In this document: piece by piece, positions 7,231 to 14,168 of the stretch | Layout: each line of letters begins with the position of its first letter | How positions within the stretch are numbered: the stretch's first letter is position 1 | NCBI GenBank assembly: GCA_008011715.2 | Contig: CP136508.1 | Coordinates: forward strand, 3,286,001 to 3,350,000 | DNA from: [Empedobacter] haloabium | Lineage (GTDB): Bacteria; Pseudomonadota; Gammaproteobacteria; Burkholderiales; Burkholderiaceae_D | Length of the DNA: 64,000 nucleotides | Reading direction: 5' to 3' | The notes under the pieces: generated by a model | Told to the model about the DNA's origin: nothing | What the model saw: the letters and a program-made list of their open reading frames with translations, nothing else | The model's database searches: none | Made by a program: the position numbers and the translations under genes

Positions 7231-8868
7231 CTAGCACATGCCATTGCGCCGCCGCGCCGCGGCCACGAACCTTGCCAGCGTATCGGACTGCGCTCCCAGT
7301 GGCAGCATCACCTCGATCATCTGGAAGCGCCCGCGCGTCGTGGCGGCGTGTTGTAATGCCTGGGCCAGCTCGGCGCGGGTGCGCACGCGCACGCCGTCGC
7401 CGCCCAGGCCGGCCGCCATCGCGGCCAGGTGCCAGTCGCCCAGTTCGTTGAAGCAGGCGTCCGGCTCGAAGCTGCGCAGCATGCCCCAGCCGGCATTATT
7501 GAACACGATGACGATCGGGTCCCAGCCGTGCCGGCGGCAGTGGCCCAGTTCCCAGCCCGTCATCTGGAACGCGCCGTCGCCCACCAGAATGACGGGACGC
7601 TCGCCCGTGCGCGCCTGCAGCCCCAGCCCGGCCGGCACGCCGTAGCCCATCGTCGCGTAGTAGCCCGGTGCCAGCAGGTCCGCGTCCTCGATGTCCAGCG
7701 CCGTGAAGAAGCAGTCGCCCATGTCGGAGACGACCGGCATGCGCCCGTGCGTGGCCAGCATGTCGTTGATGCCGCGCGCGATGTCGAGCGGCCAGACCGG
7801 CGCGCCGTCTGCGTGCAGGTCGCATGGGCAGTGCCGGCCGGGCGCCTCCGGCGCCGGCGCCGGCGCGCGCAGGCCGCTGTCCAGCAGCCCTTCCAGCAGC
7901 GCCGCCAGCGGGATGGCCGGATAGACGTGGTGGTCGACGAAAACCTTGCCCTCGGTCGCCATCAGCGTGTGGCGCTGGTCGATGCGGCCGTCCGCCACGG
8001 CGAAATTGGTGTCGGTCGGCAGCACGCCCAGCATCAGCAGCGCGTCCGATTCCTCCACCGCGTCCGCCACCAGCGGGTCGCCGGCACCGCCCAGGTAGGT
8101 GCCCAAGAGCGGCACGCCGCGCCCGGCCAGCAGGCCACGGCCCATGACGGTGGTCACGACCGGGACGCCCAGCTGGCGCGCCAGCCGCGCGGCTTGCTCC
8201 TCCAGGCCAAGCCGGCGCAATTCGATACCCACCACCAGCACCGGGCGCTGGGCGGCGCGCAGCCGGGCCGTCACCTCGCGCACGCAGGCCGCCACCGCAT
8301 CCCGGTCCCAGGTCGGCTCGGCCAGCGTCGGCACCGGCGCGCACGGCACCCGCGCCATGTCGCGCGGCAGCTCGATATAGACCGGCCGCGACTCGCGCAC
8401 GCAGCGCGCCAGCACGCGCGCGATCAGCGCCGGCGCCGTGCCCGGGTCGTCCAGCACGGCCTGGTCGCAAGTGATCTCGCGGAAGATCGTCAGCTGCGAG
8501 TCGATGCTGCGCACCTGGTGGTGCAGCAGCAGGCTGCCGGCCCGCTCGCGCGCGCCCGGTGCGCCCGAGACGACGACCAGCGGCACCTTTTCCGCATAGG
8601 CGGCCGCCACCGGGTTGACCAGGTTCAGCGCGCCGGCGCCATACGTGACGGCGGCGACGCCGATGCCGCCGCCGTAGCGCGTGGCCGCGTCGGCCGCAAA
8701 GCCGACGCCGGGCTCGTGGCTCAGCGTGTACAGCGGCAGGGTGCCGGCCTCCTCCGCCTCGATGAAGAACGGCAGGATGAAGTCGCCGGGCAGGCCGAAG
8801 ATCTCGCGCGCGCCGTGCGCTTGCAGCGCCGCCAGCAGTGCCCGGGTCAGGTTGGTACTCGTGTCCAT
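7231..8868 (-). CDS. Thiamine-diphosphate 2-oxo acid decarboxylase (phenylpyruvate/indolepyruvate decarboxylase type)
   Basis: A 545-aa enzyme with the three-domain layout of the pyruvate decarboxylase superfamily. The N-terminal domain has FGLPGDFILPFF and the catalytic glutamate region LSHEPGVGFAADA. The central domain follows, and the C-terminal ThDP-binding motif is GDGAFQMTGWEL to NNAGWG. Overall pattern and length resemble the bacterial phenylpyruvate decarboxylase (PpdC)/IpdC group, yielding phenylacetaldehyde or indole-3-acetaldehyde; the substrate is inferred. It starts 7 bp after the ubiT stop with TGAGG as weak SD, so it is the fourth gene of the ubiUVT operon, an unusual partner. 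Confidence 0.82.
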   Translation of the reverse strand: MDTSTNLTRALLAALQAHGAREIFGLPGDFILPFFIEAEEAGTLPLYTLSHEPGVGFAADAATRYGGGIGVAAVTYGAGALNLVNPVAAAYAEKVPLVVVSGAPGARERAGSLLLHHQVRSIDSQLTIFREITCDQAVLDDPGTAPALIARVLARCVRESRPVYIELPRDMARVPCAPVPTLAEPTWDRDAVAACVREVTARLRAAQRPVLVVGIELRRLGLEEQAARLARQLGVPVVTTVMGRGLLAGRGVPLLGTYLGGAGDPLVADAVEESDALLMLGVLPTDTNFAVADGRIDQRHTLMATEGKVFVDHHVYPAIPLAALLEGLLDSGLRAPAPAPEAPGRHCPCDLHADGAPVWPLDIARGINDMLATHGRMPVVSDMGDCFFTALDIEDADLLAPGYYATMGYGVPAGLGLQARTGERPVILVGDGAFQMTGWELGHCRRHGWDPIVIVFNNAGWGMLRSFEPDACFNELGDWHLAAMAAGLGGDGVRVRTRAELAQALQHAATTRGRFQMIEVMLPLGAQSDTLARFVAAARRRNGMC

Positions 8869-8875
8869 GATCGCC

Positions 8876-9373
8876 TCAGTTGGTCTGTCGGAAGCCGGAA
8901 CGGCTGTCGCGCAGCCAGCGCAGCAGCGCCAGCGGGTGCAGGTCCGGCAGGGTGAGTTCCAGCGCGTCCAGCGTGTTCTTGACCAACAGGCCCAGTTCGG
9001 TGTCGCCCTGCATCGACAGGCGGCGGCCGAAGAACAGCGTGTCCGGGTCGGTCTCGCGGCGCATCAGCGCCAGCAGGTCGGCCGCGTTGGCGGCGATGTC
9101 CAGGTCGGGCACGGCGCCGTGTGCGCGCGGCACGAAGCGGCTGCCTTGCCAGGCCACGTCGAAGGCCAGGCCGGCGTCCAGCACGCGGATGCGCAGATGG
9201 CGGTCCTGCAGCGCGGCGCGCACGTCGGCCGGCAAGGCCGGGCGCAGGGCCAGGTTCAGGCCTGTCGCGAACAGTGCGGCGCCGGGCAGCAGCGGCAGCT
9301 TGCCGCCCAGCCGGCCGATCAGCGCAGGCAATGTGACGGGGGCGGCGGGCCGTGGCAGGCGCGGCGCGTTCAT
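8876..9373 (-). CDS. ubiT: SCP2-domain lipid-binding protein of anaerobic ubiquinone synthesis
   Basis: A 165-aa protein with an SCP2 (sterol carrier) domain, about residues 38-135. Features include LRIRVLDAGLAFDVAWQGSR and the C-terminal DTLFFGRRLSMQGDTELGL and VKNTLDALEL typical of UbiT (YhbT). UbiT binds ubiquinone intermediates and, with UbiU/UbiV, is needed for oxygen-independent ubiquinone synthesis. The ATG overlaps the ubiV stop (ATGA). The assignment rests on sequence plus operon context. Confidence 0.88.
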   Translation of the reverse strand: MNAPRLPRPAAPVTLPALIGRLGGKLPLLPGAALFATGLNLALRPALPADVRAALQDRHLRIRVLDAGLAFDVAWQGSRFVPRAHGAVPDLDIAANAADLLALMRRETDPDTLFFGRRLSMQGDTELGLLVKNTLDALELTLPDLHPLALLRWLRDSRSGFRQTN

Positions 9374-10263
9374 GCCACCCTCCCGGCCAGTTCGAGTCCG
9401 GGCCGGCCGTGCCAGTAGCCGTCGCAGGCGGCATCCGGCAGCAGCGTCGTCACGTCGGCCGCGACGGCGGCGGCGTCCGCGCCGCGGCGCAACGTGTCGA
9501 AGCGGGCGACGATCTGCGCCGTATGTTCCGACTGCGGGCTGATACGCAGCACGTCGACGCCGCTGGCCACCAGCGCGTCGAATTCGCCAGCCAGGTTGTA
9601 GACGGCCGCCGACTGGGTCTGGATGCCGTTCAGGACCAGGAAGGGCTTGCCTTCGCGGGTGTCCATGCGCAGGCCGTCCGGGTGGGCGATGCAGCTGAAA
9701 CGGCAGTCGTCCTTCGGCAGGTTGCGATGGCGCGCGGTAAAACAGCGCGCCGAGAACGCCAGCGGCATGCGGCCGAGCGCGAACACTTCCGTCTCCATGC
9801 CGGCCGGGCGCGCGGCCTGCAGCACGTCGAGCGACTTGCGGCTCATCTCCAGCGGCATCACCCAGCGCCGTGCGCCCATCGAGTGCAGCAGTTGCAGGGT
9901 GCCGCCGTTATAGATGTTCAGGTGCGGCCCGGCCACGAACGGACGGCCGTCGGTCAGCTGCACGGCGCCCATGTCGTTGGCCTCGATCTCGAAGCGGCCG
10001 TTCTGGGCCAGCTTGCGCAAGGCCGTCACGTCGGCGCTCGACTCCAGCAGCGCCATGCTGGACAGCACCACCTCCTTGCCGGCCCCGCGCAGCAGCTCGG
10101 CCACGGCAATCCAGTCTGCCGCGCGCAGCTCGTGGCGGCGCGAACAGACGGTCTCGCCCAGGTAGACGATGTCGGCCGGCCCGGCCGCCACCTCCTCGTA
10201 AAACGACATGACGGTGGCGCGCGGCCAGTAATACAGCAGCGGCCCCACGGCGATCTTCAGCAT
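9370..10263 (-). CDS. ubiV: U32-family anaerobic ubiquinone hydroxylation subunit UbiV
   Basis: A 297-aa member of peptidase family U32 without protease function. It opens MLKIAVGPLLYYWPR and carries GETVCSRRHELR plus ARCFTARHRNLPKDDCRFSC, giving the four cysteines expected to hold a 4Fe-4S cluster in UbiV. It forms a heterodimer with UbiU that hydroxylates the benzene ring of ubiquinone precursors without O2. It lies 9 bp after ubiU and overlaps ubiT. Its presence fits nitrate/nitrite respiration with ubiquinone under anoxia. Confidence 0.92.
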   Translation of the reverse strand: MLKIAVGPLLYYWPRATVMSFYEEVAAGPADIVYLGETVCSRRHELRAADWIAVAELLRGAGKEVVLSSMALLESSADVTALRKLAQNGRFEIEANDMGAVQLTDGRPFVAGPHLNIYNGGTLQLLHSMGARRWVMPLEMSRKSLDVLQAARPAGMETEVFALGRMPLAFSARCFTARHRNLPKDDCRFSCIAHPDGLRMDTREGKPFLVLNGIQTQSAAVYNLAGEFDALVASGVDVLRISPQSEHTAQIVARFDTLRRGADAAAVAADVTTLLPDAACDGYWHGRPGLELAGRVA

Positions 10264-10272
10264 GTGTGCTCC

Positions 10273-11295
10273 TTATTTCCAGGCGCGGTGGTACGCGCCC
10301 AGCGTGTGTTGCTGGCCTTCGGCCAGTGCGTTCAGTTGGTTCATCCAGTCCGGCTTGACCGAGAAGCGCGCGGCATTCGTGCGCGCCGCGTCGATGGCGT
10401 CGCGCCACACGCGTGTGACCTGCGCCACGTAGGCCGGGCTGCGCTGGCGGCCCTCGATCTTGACGGCGCGCACACCGATCTCGAGCAGCCGGGGCAGCAG
10501 CTCCAGCGTGTTCAGGCTGGCCGGCTCCTCGATCGCGTAATAGGTTTCGTCGGCCACGTCGAAGCGGCCCTTGCACAGGGTCGGGTAGCTGGCGTGTTCG
10601 TGCTCGGCGTAGCGGTCGATCAGCACCCCGTTCAGGCGCGACTCCAGGCCGCGCGGGCCGTTTTCCCAGCGCACCGCGCGTGCCGGCGAACACACGCCAT
10701 GCGTGTTGGGCGATTCGCCGGTGGCATACGACGACAGCGCGCAGCGCCCTTCCACCATCACGCACAGGCTGCCGAAGCCGAACACCTCGATCTCCACGTC
10801 GGTATTGGCGACCACGTGTTCGACCTGCGCCAGCGACAGCACGCGCGGCAGCACGGCGCGGGCAATGCCGAAGTGGCGCCGGTAGAAGGCGATGGCCTCG
10901 ACGTTCGTCGCCGAGCCCTGCACCGACAGGTGCAGCCGCAGATGCGGGAAGCGTTCGGCGGCGTAGCGCATCAGGCCCGGGTCGGCCAGGATCACGGCAT
11001 CGACGCCGGCATCTGCCGCGCGTTCGATGGCACCGCGCCACAGCGCCTCCATGCCCGGTTGCGGATACGTGTTCAGGGCCAGCAGCACCTTGCGGCCGCG
11101 CGCCTTGGCATAGGCGATGCCTTGCGCAATGGCGGCTTCGTCGAAATTGAGGCCAGCGAAGTTGCGCGCATTGGTGGCGTCGCGAAAGCCCAGGTAGACG
11201 CAATCGGCGCCGTTGTCCACGGCCGCTTTCAGCGCGGGCAGGCTGCCGGCCGGGCACACCAGTTCAAAGGAGGATGGGGAAGACGGTTCGGTCAT
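10273..11295 (-). CDS. ubiU: U32-family anaerobic ubiquinone hydroxylation subunit UbiU
   Basis: A 340-aa U32 protein beginning MTEPSSPSSFELVCPAGSLP. The motif DCVYLGFRDATNARNF is conserved in the family. Cysteines in FGFGSLCVMVEGRC, GVCSPA and TLCKGRF supply the expected 4Fe-4S ligands. The start at 11295 is chosen because the family starts here; an upstream extension to 11358 would run into the predicted promoter. First gene of ubiU-ubiV-ubiT-decarboxylase, divergent from the hemerythrin operon and sharing its FNR-like site. Confidence 0.92.
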   Translation of the reverse strand: MTEPSSPSSFELVCPAGSLPALKAAVDNGADCVYLGFRDATNARNFAGLNFDEAAIAQGIAYAKARGRKVLLALNTYPQPGMEALWRGAIERAADAGVDAVILADPGLMRYAAERFPHLRLHLSVQGSATNVEAIAFYRRHFGIARAVLPRVLSLAQVEHVVANTDVEIEVFGFGSLCVMVEGRCALSSYATGESPNTHGVCSPARAVRWENGPRGLESRLNGVLIDRYAEHEHASYPTLCKGRFDVADETYYAIEEPASLNTLELLPRLLEIGVRAVKIEGRQRSPAYVAQVTRVWRDAIDAARTNAARFSVKPDWMNQLNALAEGQQHTLGAYHRAWK

Positions 11296-11385
11296 GACAG
11301 CTGTCAGAAGTTCCAGTTGTAGGGGACGACATCGCACCGGTTGGCACGACGGACGCACTGTATCCTGCTGTCAAACAGGAAATCT

Positions 11386-11399
11386 TTGACCTAGGTCAA
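11386..11399. promoter_or_regulatory. Perfect FNR/DNR-like palindrome between ubiU and hemerythrin operons
   Basis: TTGAC-CTAG-GTCAA is a perfect inverted repeat in the CRP/FNR layout (TTGAT-N4-ATCAA), followed by GGATTT as at the nirK and nrdD sites. With the centre at 11392.5 and class II spacing, CACAAT (11423-11428) serves the plus-strand hemerythrin gene. TACAGT (complement of 11357-11362) could serve ubiU on the minus strand. One dimer could therefore drive both operons. The regulator is not in the window. Confidence 0.7.
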
Positions 11400-11456
11400 G
11401 GATTTGCCTGTTGGGTGCGGCGCACAATGGCGGCAACGCAAAACAGGAGAGAAATC

Positions 11457-11918
11457 ATGACCACGCTGCACGAGTACCTGGCCGACGAACACCGCGCCTG
11501 CGATGCGCATTACCTGCAGGCCGAGGCGCACATCGCCGACCGCGACTGGGATGCCGCCTGCGACGCGTTCGGCCGCTTCGCCTGCGCGCTGGAACAGCAC
11601 CTGCGCGGCGAGGAAGCGCTGTTGTTCCCGGCGATGGAAAAAGTGCTGGGCAGCGGCGCCGGTCCCACCGCCGTGATGCGGATGGAGCACCAGCACATCC
11701 GCGTGCTGGTGCAGCGCATGGCCGATGCCATCGACGCGCACGATGCCAACGCCTGCTTCGACCACGCCGACAGCCTGCGCATCCTGATGCACCAACATAA
11801 TCTGAAGGAGGAGAACGTGCTGTACCCGACCGCCCTGCACCTCCTGGGCGCCAGCGCGCAGCCGCTCCTGGAGCAGTTGCGGCGCCAATGGGAGCAGCCG
11901 GTCGGGGAGGCAGCGTGA
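11457..11918 (+). CDS. Hemerythrin HHE-domain protein
   Basis: A 153-aa four-helix-bundle protein with the HHE iron-ligand pattern spread over the sequence: LHEYLADEHRACD, LEQHLRGEEALLFPAME, MRMEHQHIRVLV and LMHQHNLKEENVLYPTA. Such proteins bind O2 or NO at a di-iron site, and several are linked to nitrosative stress or di-iron repair. AGGAGA sits 6 bases before the ATG at 11457, and the start lies just after the predicted FNR-dependent transcription start. Its stop overlaps the GTG of the next gene. Confidence 0.87.
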   Translation: MTTLHEYLADEHRACDAHYLQAEAHIADRDWDAACDAFGRFACALEQHLRGEEALLFPAMEKVLGSGAGPTAVMRMEHQHIRVLVQRMADAIDAHDANACFDHADSLRILMHQHNLKEENVLYPTALHLLGASAQPLLEQLRRQWEQPVGEAA

Positions 11919-12187
11919 AGAATCCGATCCCTGCGGACGACCCGCTGCAATGGCCCGCGACCCTGCTGGACGTGGGCGGCCTGGAAGCGCCGGAGCCGAT
12001 GGTGCGCATCCTGGAAGCGCTCGATACCTTGCCCGAGCGCGGCAGCCTGCGCGTGCTGATCGACCGCGAACCGCACCCGCTGTACCGCGTGCTGGAGCGC
12101 TACGAGTTCCGCCACCGCACCTGCCCGACCGGCGACGGCCGCTATGAACTGCTGATCTGGCAGTTGCCTCTGTCCAGCGCCGCATAA
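11915..12187 (+). CDS. DUF2249 domain protein (second copy)
   Basis: A 90-aa protein starting with GTG that overlaps the hemerythrin stop (GTGA), with GGGGAGG 6 bases upstream. The pattern MVRILEALDTLPERGSLRVL, LYRVLERYEFRHRTCPT and YELLIWQLPL fits DUF2249. It is distinct from the protein at 342-605. Hemerythrin plus DUF2249 pairs recur in denitrifiers. Function unknown; a role in NO handling is inferred from neighbours. Confidence 0.75.
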   Translation: MKNPIPADDPLQWPATLLDVGGLEAPEPMVRILEALDTLPERGSLRVLIDREPHPLYRVLERYEFRHRTCPTGDGRYELLIWQLPLSSAA

Positions 12188-12204
12188 GGACACCGGGCCG
12201 CACC

Positions 12205-13509
12205 ATGCAACGTATCCTGTCGTTCGACATGAACCCGCCGCTGGCCCTGCCGCTGCGCTTCTTCCTGACAGTGCCGGTGTTTGCCGCGCTGGCCGCCGGC
12301 CTGCTGCTGTGGCAGGGCGACGCCGCGCTGGCAACGCGCTGGTCGCCCGTCACCTTGGCCCTGACGCACCTGCTGACGCTGGGCTGCCTGACGATGGCGA
12401 TGACGGGCGCGCTGCTGCAGATCCTGCCAGTCATGGCCGGCATCACGGTGCCGGGCAGCGTGCGCGCCGGCCACGTCATGCATGGCCTGCTGGTGGCCGG
12501 TACCTTGCTGCTGGCACTGGCCTTCCTGCTGCAGCGGCCCTGGCTGTTCGCGCCCGCCGTCGCCGCGCTGGGCGCTTGCTTCCTCTTGCTGCTGGGCGCC
12601 TGCACTGTGGGCCTGTGGCAGCAGTATCCCAGCGGCGCGGACGCGTCGCTGACGGCCATCCGCCTGGCGCTGGCCGCGCTGGCCGTGACGGTGACGCTGG
12701 GCCTGCTGCTGGCCGTCTCCTACGCCTGGCCCGAGGTGCTCGCGCTGCCGCTGCTGACCCTGACCGACCTGCACGCCACCTGGGGCCTGCTGGGCTGGGT
12801 CGGCCTGCTGGTGATCGGCGTGGCGTTCCAGGTCGTGCCGATGTTCCAGGTGACGGAGCCCTACCCGCGCTGGCTGACGGGCGGCTACTGCACCACCCTG
12901 TTCCTGCTGCTGGTCGCCGCGTCGCTTTCCAGCGGCGTGGCCGAACCGTTCCGCCTGGCCAGCCTGGCCTTGCTGGGACTGGGCTATGGCGGCTTCGCAC
13001 TGGCGACCCTGTGGCTGCTGGCGCACCGCAAGCGGCCTACGGCCGACGTCACCACGCTGTTCTGGCGCGCCGCGCTGGCCAGCCTGGTGGCGGCGCTGAT
13101 GGCCGGCCTGCTGCCGCACGACGACCGCGTCGACCTGGCGCGCGGCATGCTGCTGATCGTCGGCTTCGCGCTCGCCACCATCAACGGCATGCTGTACAAG
13201 ATCGTGCCGTTCCTGACCTGGTATCACCTGCAGCACGCGGGCGACGGCCGCAAGGCCGGCGTGCCCGGCATCCAGAGCATCATTCCGGCCGCGCATGCGC
13301 GCGGCCAGTTCCTGCTGCACTGCGCCGCGCTGGTGCTGCTGCTGGCGGCCTGCTTCTTCCCGGCCCTGCTGACGCGTCCCGCCGCGGTGCTGCTGTGCCT
13401 TTCCTGCGGCACGCTGTTCGTCAACCTGTGGCGCGCCACCCGGCTGTACACACGTCTGCGCCGCGCCACCGACGCCGGGTCGGTGCCCGCCGTCGCGCCG
13501 GTCCACTAA
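12205..13509 (+). CDS. Twelve-helix membrane protein related to NnrS / haem-copper oxidase subunit I
   Basis: A 434-aa polytopic protein with about 12 hydrophobic segments. Helix motifs THLLTLGCLTMAMTGALLQI and LHATWGLLGWVGLLVIGVAF place conserved histidines inside the membrane, as in NnrS and oxidase subunit I-like families, suggesting haem or metal binding. It follows hemerythrin and DUF2249 genes in one operon. A protective role against NO-derived iron complexes, as proposed for NnrS, is possible but not shown. The exact family is uncertain. Confidence 0.6.
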   Translation: MQRILSFDMNPPLALPLRFFLTVPVFAALAAGLLLWQGDAALATRWSPVTLALTHLLTLGCLTMAMTGALLQILPVMAGITVPGSVRAGHVMHGLLVAGTLLLALAFLLQRPWLFAPAVAALGACFLLLLGACTVGLWQQYPSGADASLTAIRLALAALAVTVTLGLLLAVSYAWPEVLALPLLTLTDLHATWGLLGWVGLLVIGVAFQVVPMFQVTEPYPRWLTGGYCTTLFLLLVAASLSSGVAEPFRLASLALLGLGYGGFALATLWLLAHRKRPTADVTTLFWRAALASLVAALMAGLLPHDDRVDLARGMLLIVGFALATINGMLYKIVPFLTWYHLQHAGDGRKAGVPGIQSIIPAAHARGQFLLHCAALVLLLAACFFPALLTRPAAVLLCLSCGTLFVNLWRATRLYTRLRRATDAGSVPAVAPVH

Positions 13510-13525
13510 CCTCGAGAACAACAAC

Positions 13526-13732
13526 ATGAAAAAACGCCTCTCCAACAAGCCCGTGCCGCAACCTTCGGCGACGGGCCGCCTGTCGATCTACACCCGCGCC
13601 GACGGCAGCCGCGTGCACCGCCTGAGCGACGACATCGCGCACCCGCTGCGGCGCACGGTGGCGGCGATCCGGCGCGACCCGATGGTGGCGGCGCTGTTCG
13701 GCCCACCCGCGCACGCGCTGCCGGAGGTGTGA
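13526..13732 (+). CDS. Small hypothetical protein (68 aa)
   Basis: Starts 16 bp after the membrane protein. Basic N-terminus (MKKRLSNKP), then RLSIYTRADGSRVHRLSDDI and a C-terminal RRDPMVAALFGP. No recognised domain. It lacks a strong SD (CTCGAGAAC). Position at the end of the hemerythrin operon and lack of overlap with other genes support it modestly. Confidence 0.45.
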   Translation: MKKRLSNKPVPQPSATGRLSIYTRADGSRVHRLSDDIAHPLRRTVAAIRRDPMVAALFGPPAHALPEV

Positions 13733-13748
13733 GCCCTGTGCTGGTGCC

Positions 13749-13766
13749 GTGCGTTAATTGGCGCAC
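13749..13766. promoter_or_regulatory. Inverted repeat, possible operator
   Basis: GTGCG-TTAATTGG-CGCAC lies about 90 bp upstream of the 61-aa ORF. Perfect 5-bp arms with an AT-rich centre resemble a dimer binding site. The regulator is unknown. Confidence 0.25.
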
Positions 13767-13856
13767 TGTTCTGTACGACTGAACGGTTTATTCTGGAAGC
13801 GTGCTTGGGTTGCAAGCACAAACACAGGAAAACCCGACAACCATCAGGAGAGACGC

Positions 13857-14042
13857 ATGAACAAAGTACAGCGCGCATATTCCCGCACCGACGTCACGAC
13901 CGAACTGGTCATCAACCGCGCCCTGCTGATGCAGCAATCCCTGGGCCTGCGCGATGCGCACATGTTCCTGACCCGTAAGCGCATCAAGCCGGCCACGATC
14001 AAGCGCGTGCTGGCTTGCCCCAGCGAGCGGCGCGGCTGCTGA
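13857..14042 (+). CDS. Small hypothetical protein (61 aa)
   Basis: Starts at an ATG preceded by CAGGAGAGACGC (strong SD). The protein is basic and contains VTTELVINRALLMQQSLGLR and FLTRKRIKPATIKRVLACP. No domain recognised. It stands alone, with a spaced promoter region upstream and a 25-bp perfect hairpin directly after its stop, as expected for an independent transcription unit. Confidence 0.6.
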   Translation: MNKVQRAYSRTDVTTELVINRALLMQQSLGLRDAHMFLTRKRIKPATIKRVLACPSERRGC

Positions 14043-14050
14043 GAAGTTCT

Positions 14051-14103
14051 GGTGTCAGGCACCTATCTGCAGGTCGAAGACCTGCAGATAGGTGCCTGAC
14101 ACC
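14051..14103. terminator. 25-bp perfect hairpin between convergent genes
   Basis: Left arm 14051-14075 starts GGTGTCAGGCACC and pairs without mismatch with 14079-14103 (loop GAA). There is no T-tract. The outer GGTGTCAGGCACC matches a REP-type core. It probably acts as a bidirectional transcript end between the 61-aa gene and the GGDEF-EAL gene. Confidence 0.7.
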
Positions 14104-14138
14104 GGTGTTTGCATCCTTCGCCGCTGCTGATGGACTTC

Positions 14139-14168
14139 GGGGTCAGTCCCCGTGCGGGGACAGACCCC
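14139..14168. repeat. REP palindrome forming the 3' end of the GGDEF-EAL gene
   Basis: GGGGTCAGTCCCC-GTGC-GGGGACAGACCCC. It lies inside the coding region on the minus strand and supplies the stop codon (TGA at 14145-14143) and the last residues (LSPHGD). Confidence 0.8.

Noticed and set aside
9352..11322. 656-aa ORF antisense to ubiTUV
   Set aside because: Covers three recognised genes on the opposite strand; the translation has no recognisable motif.
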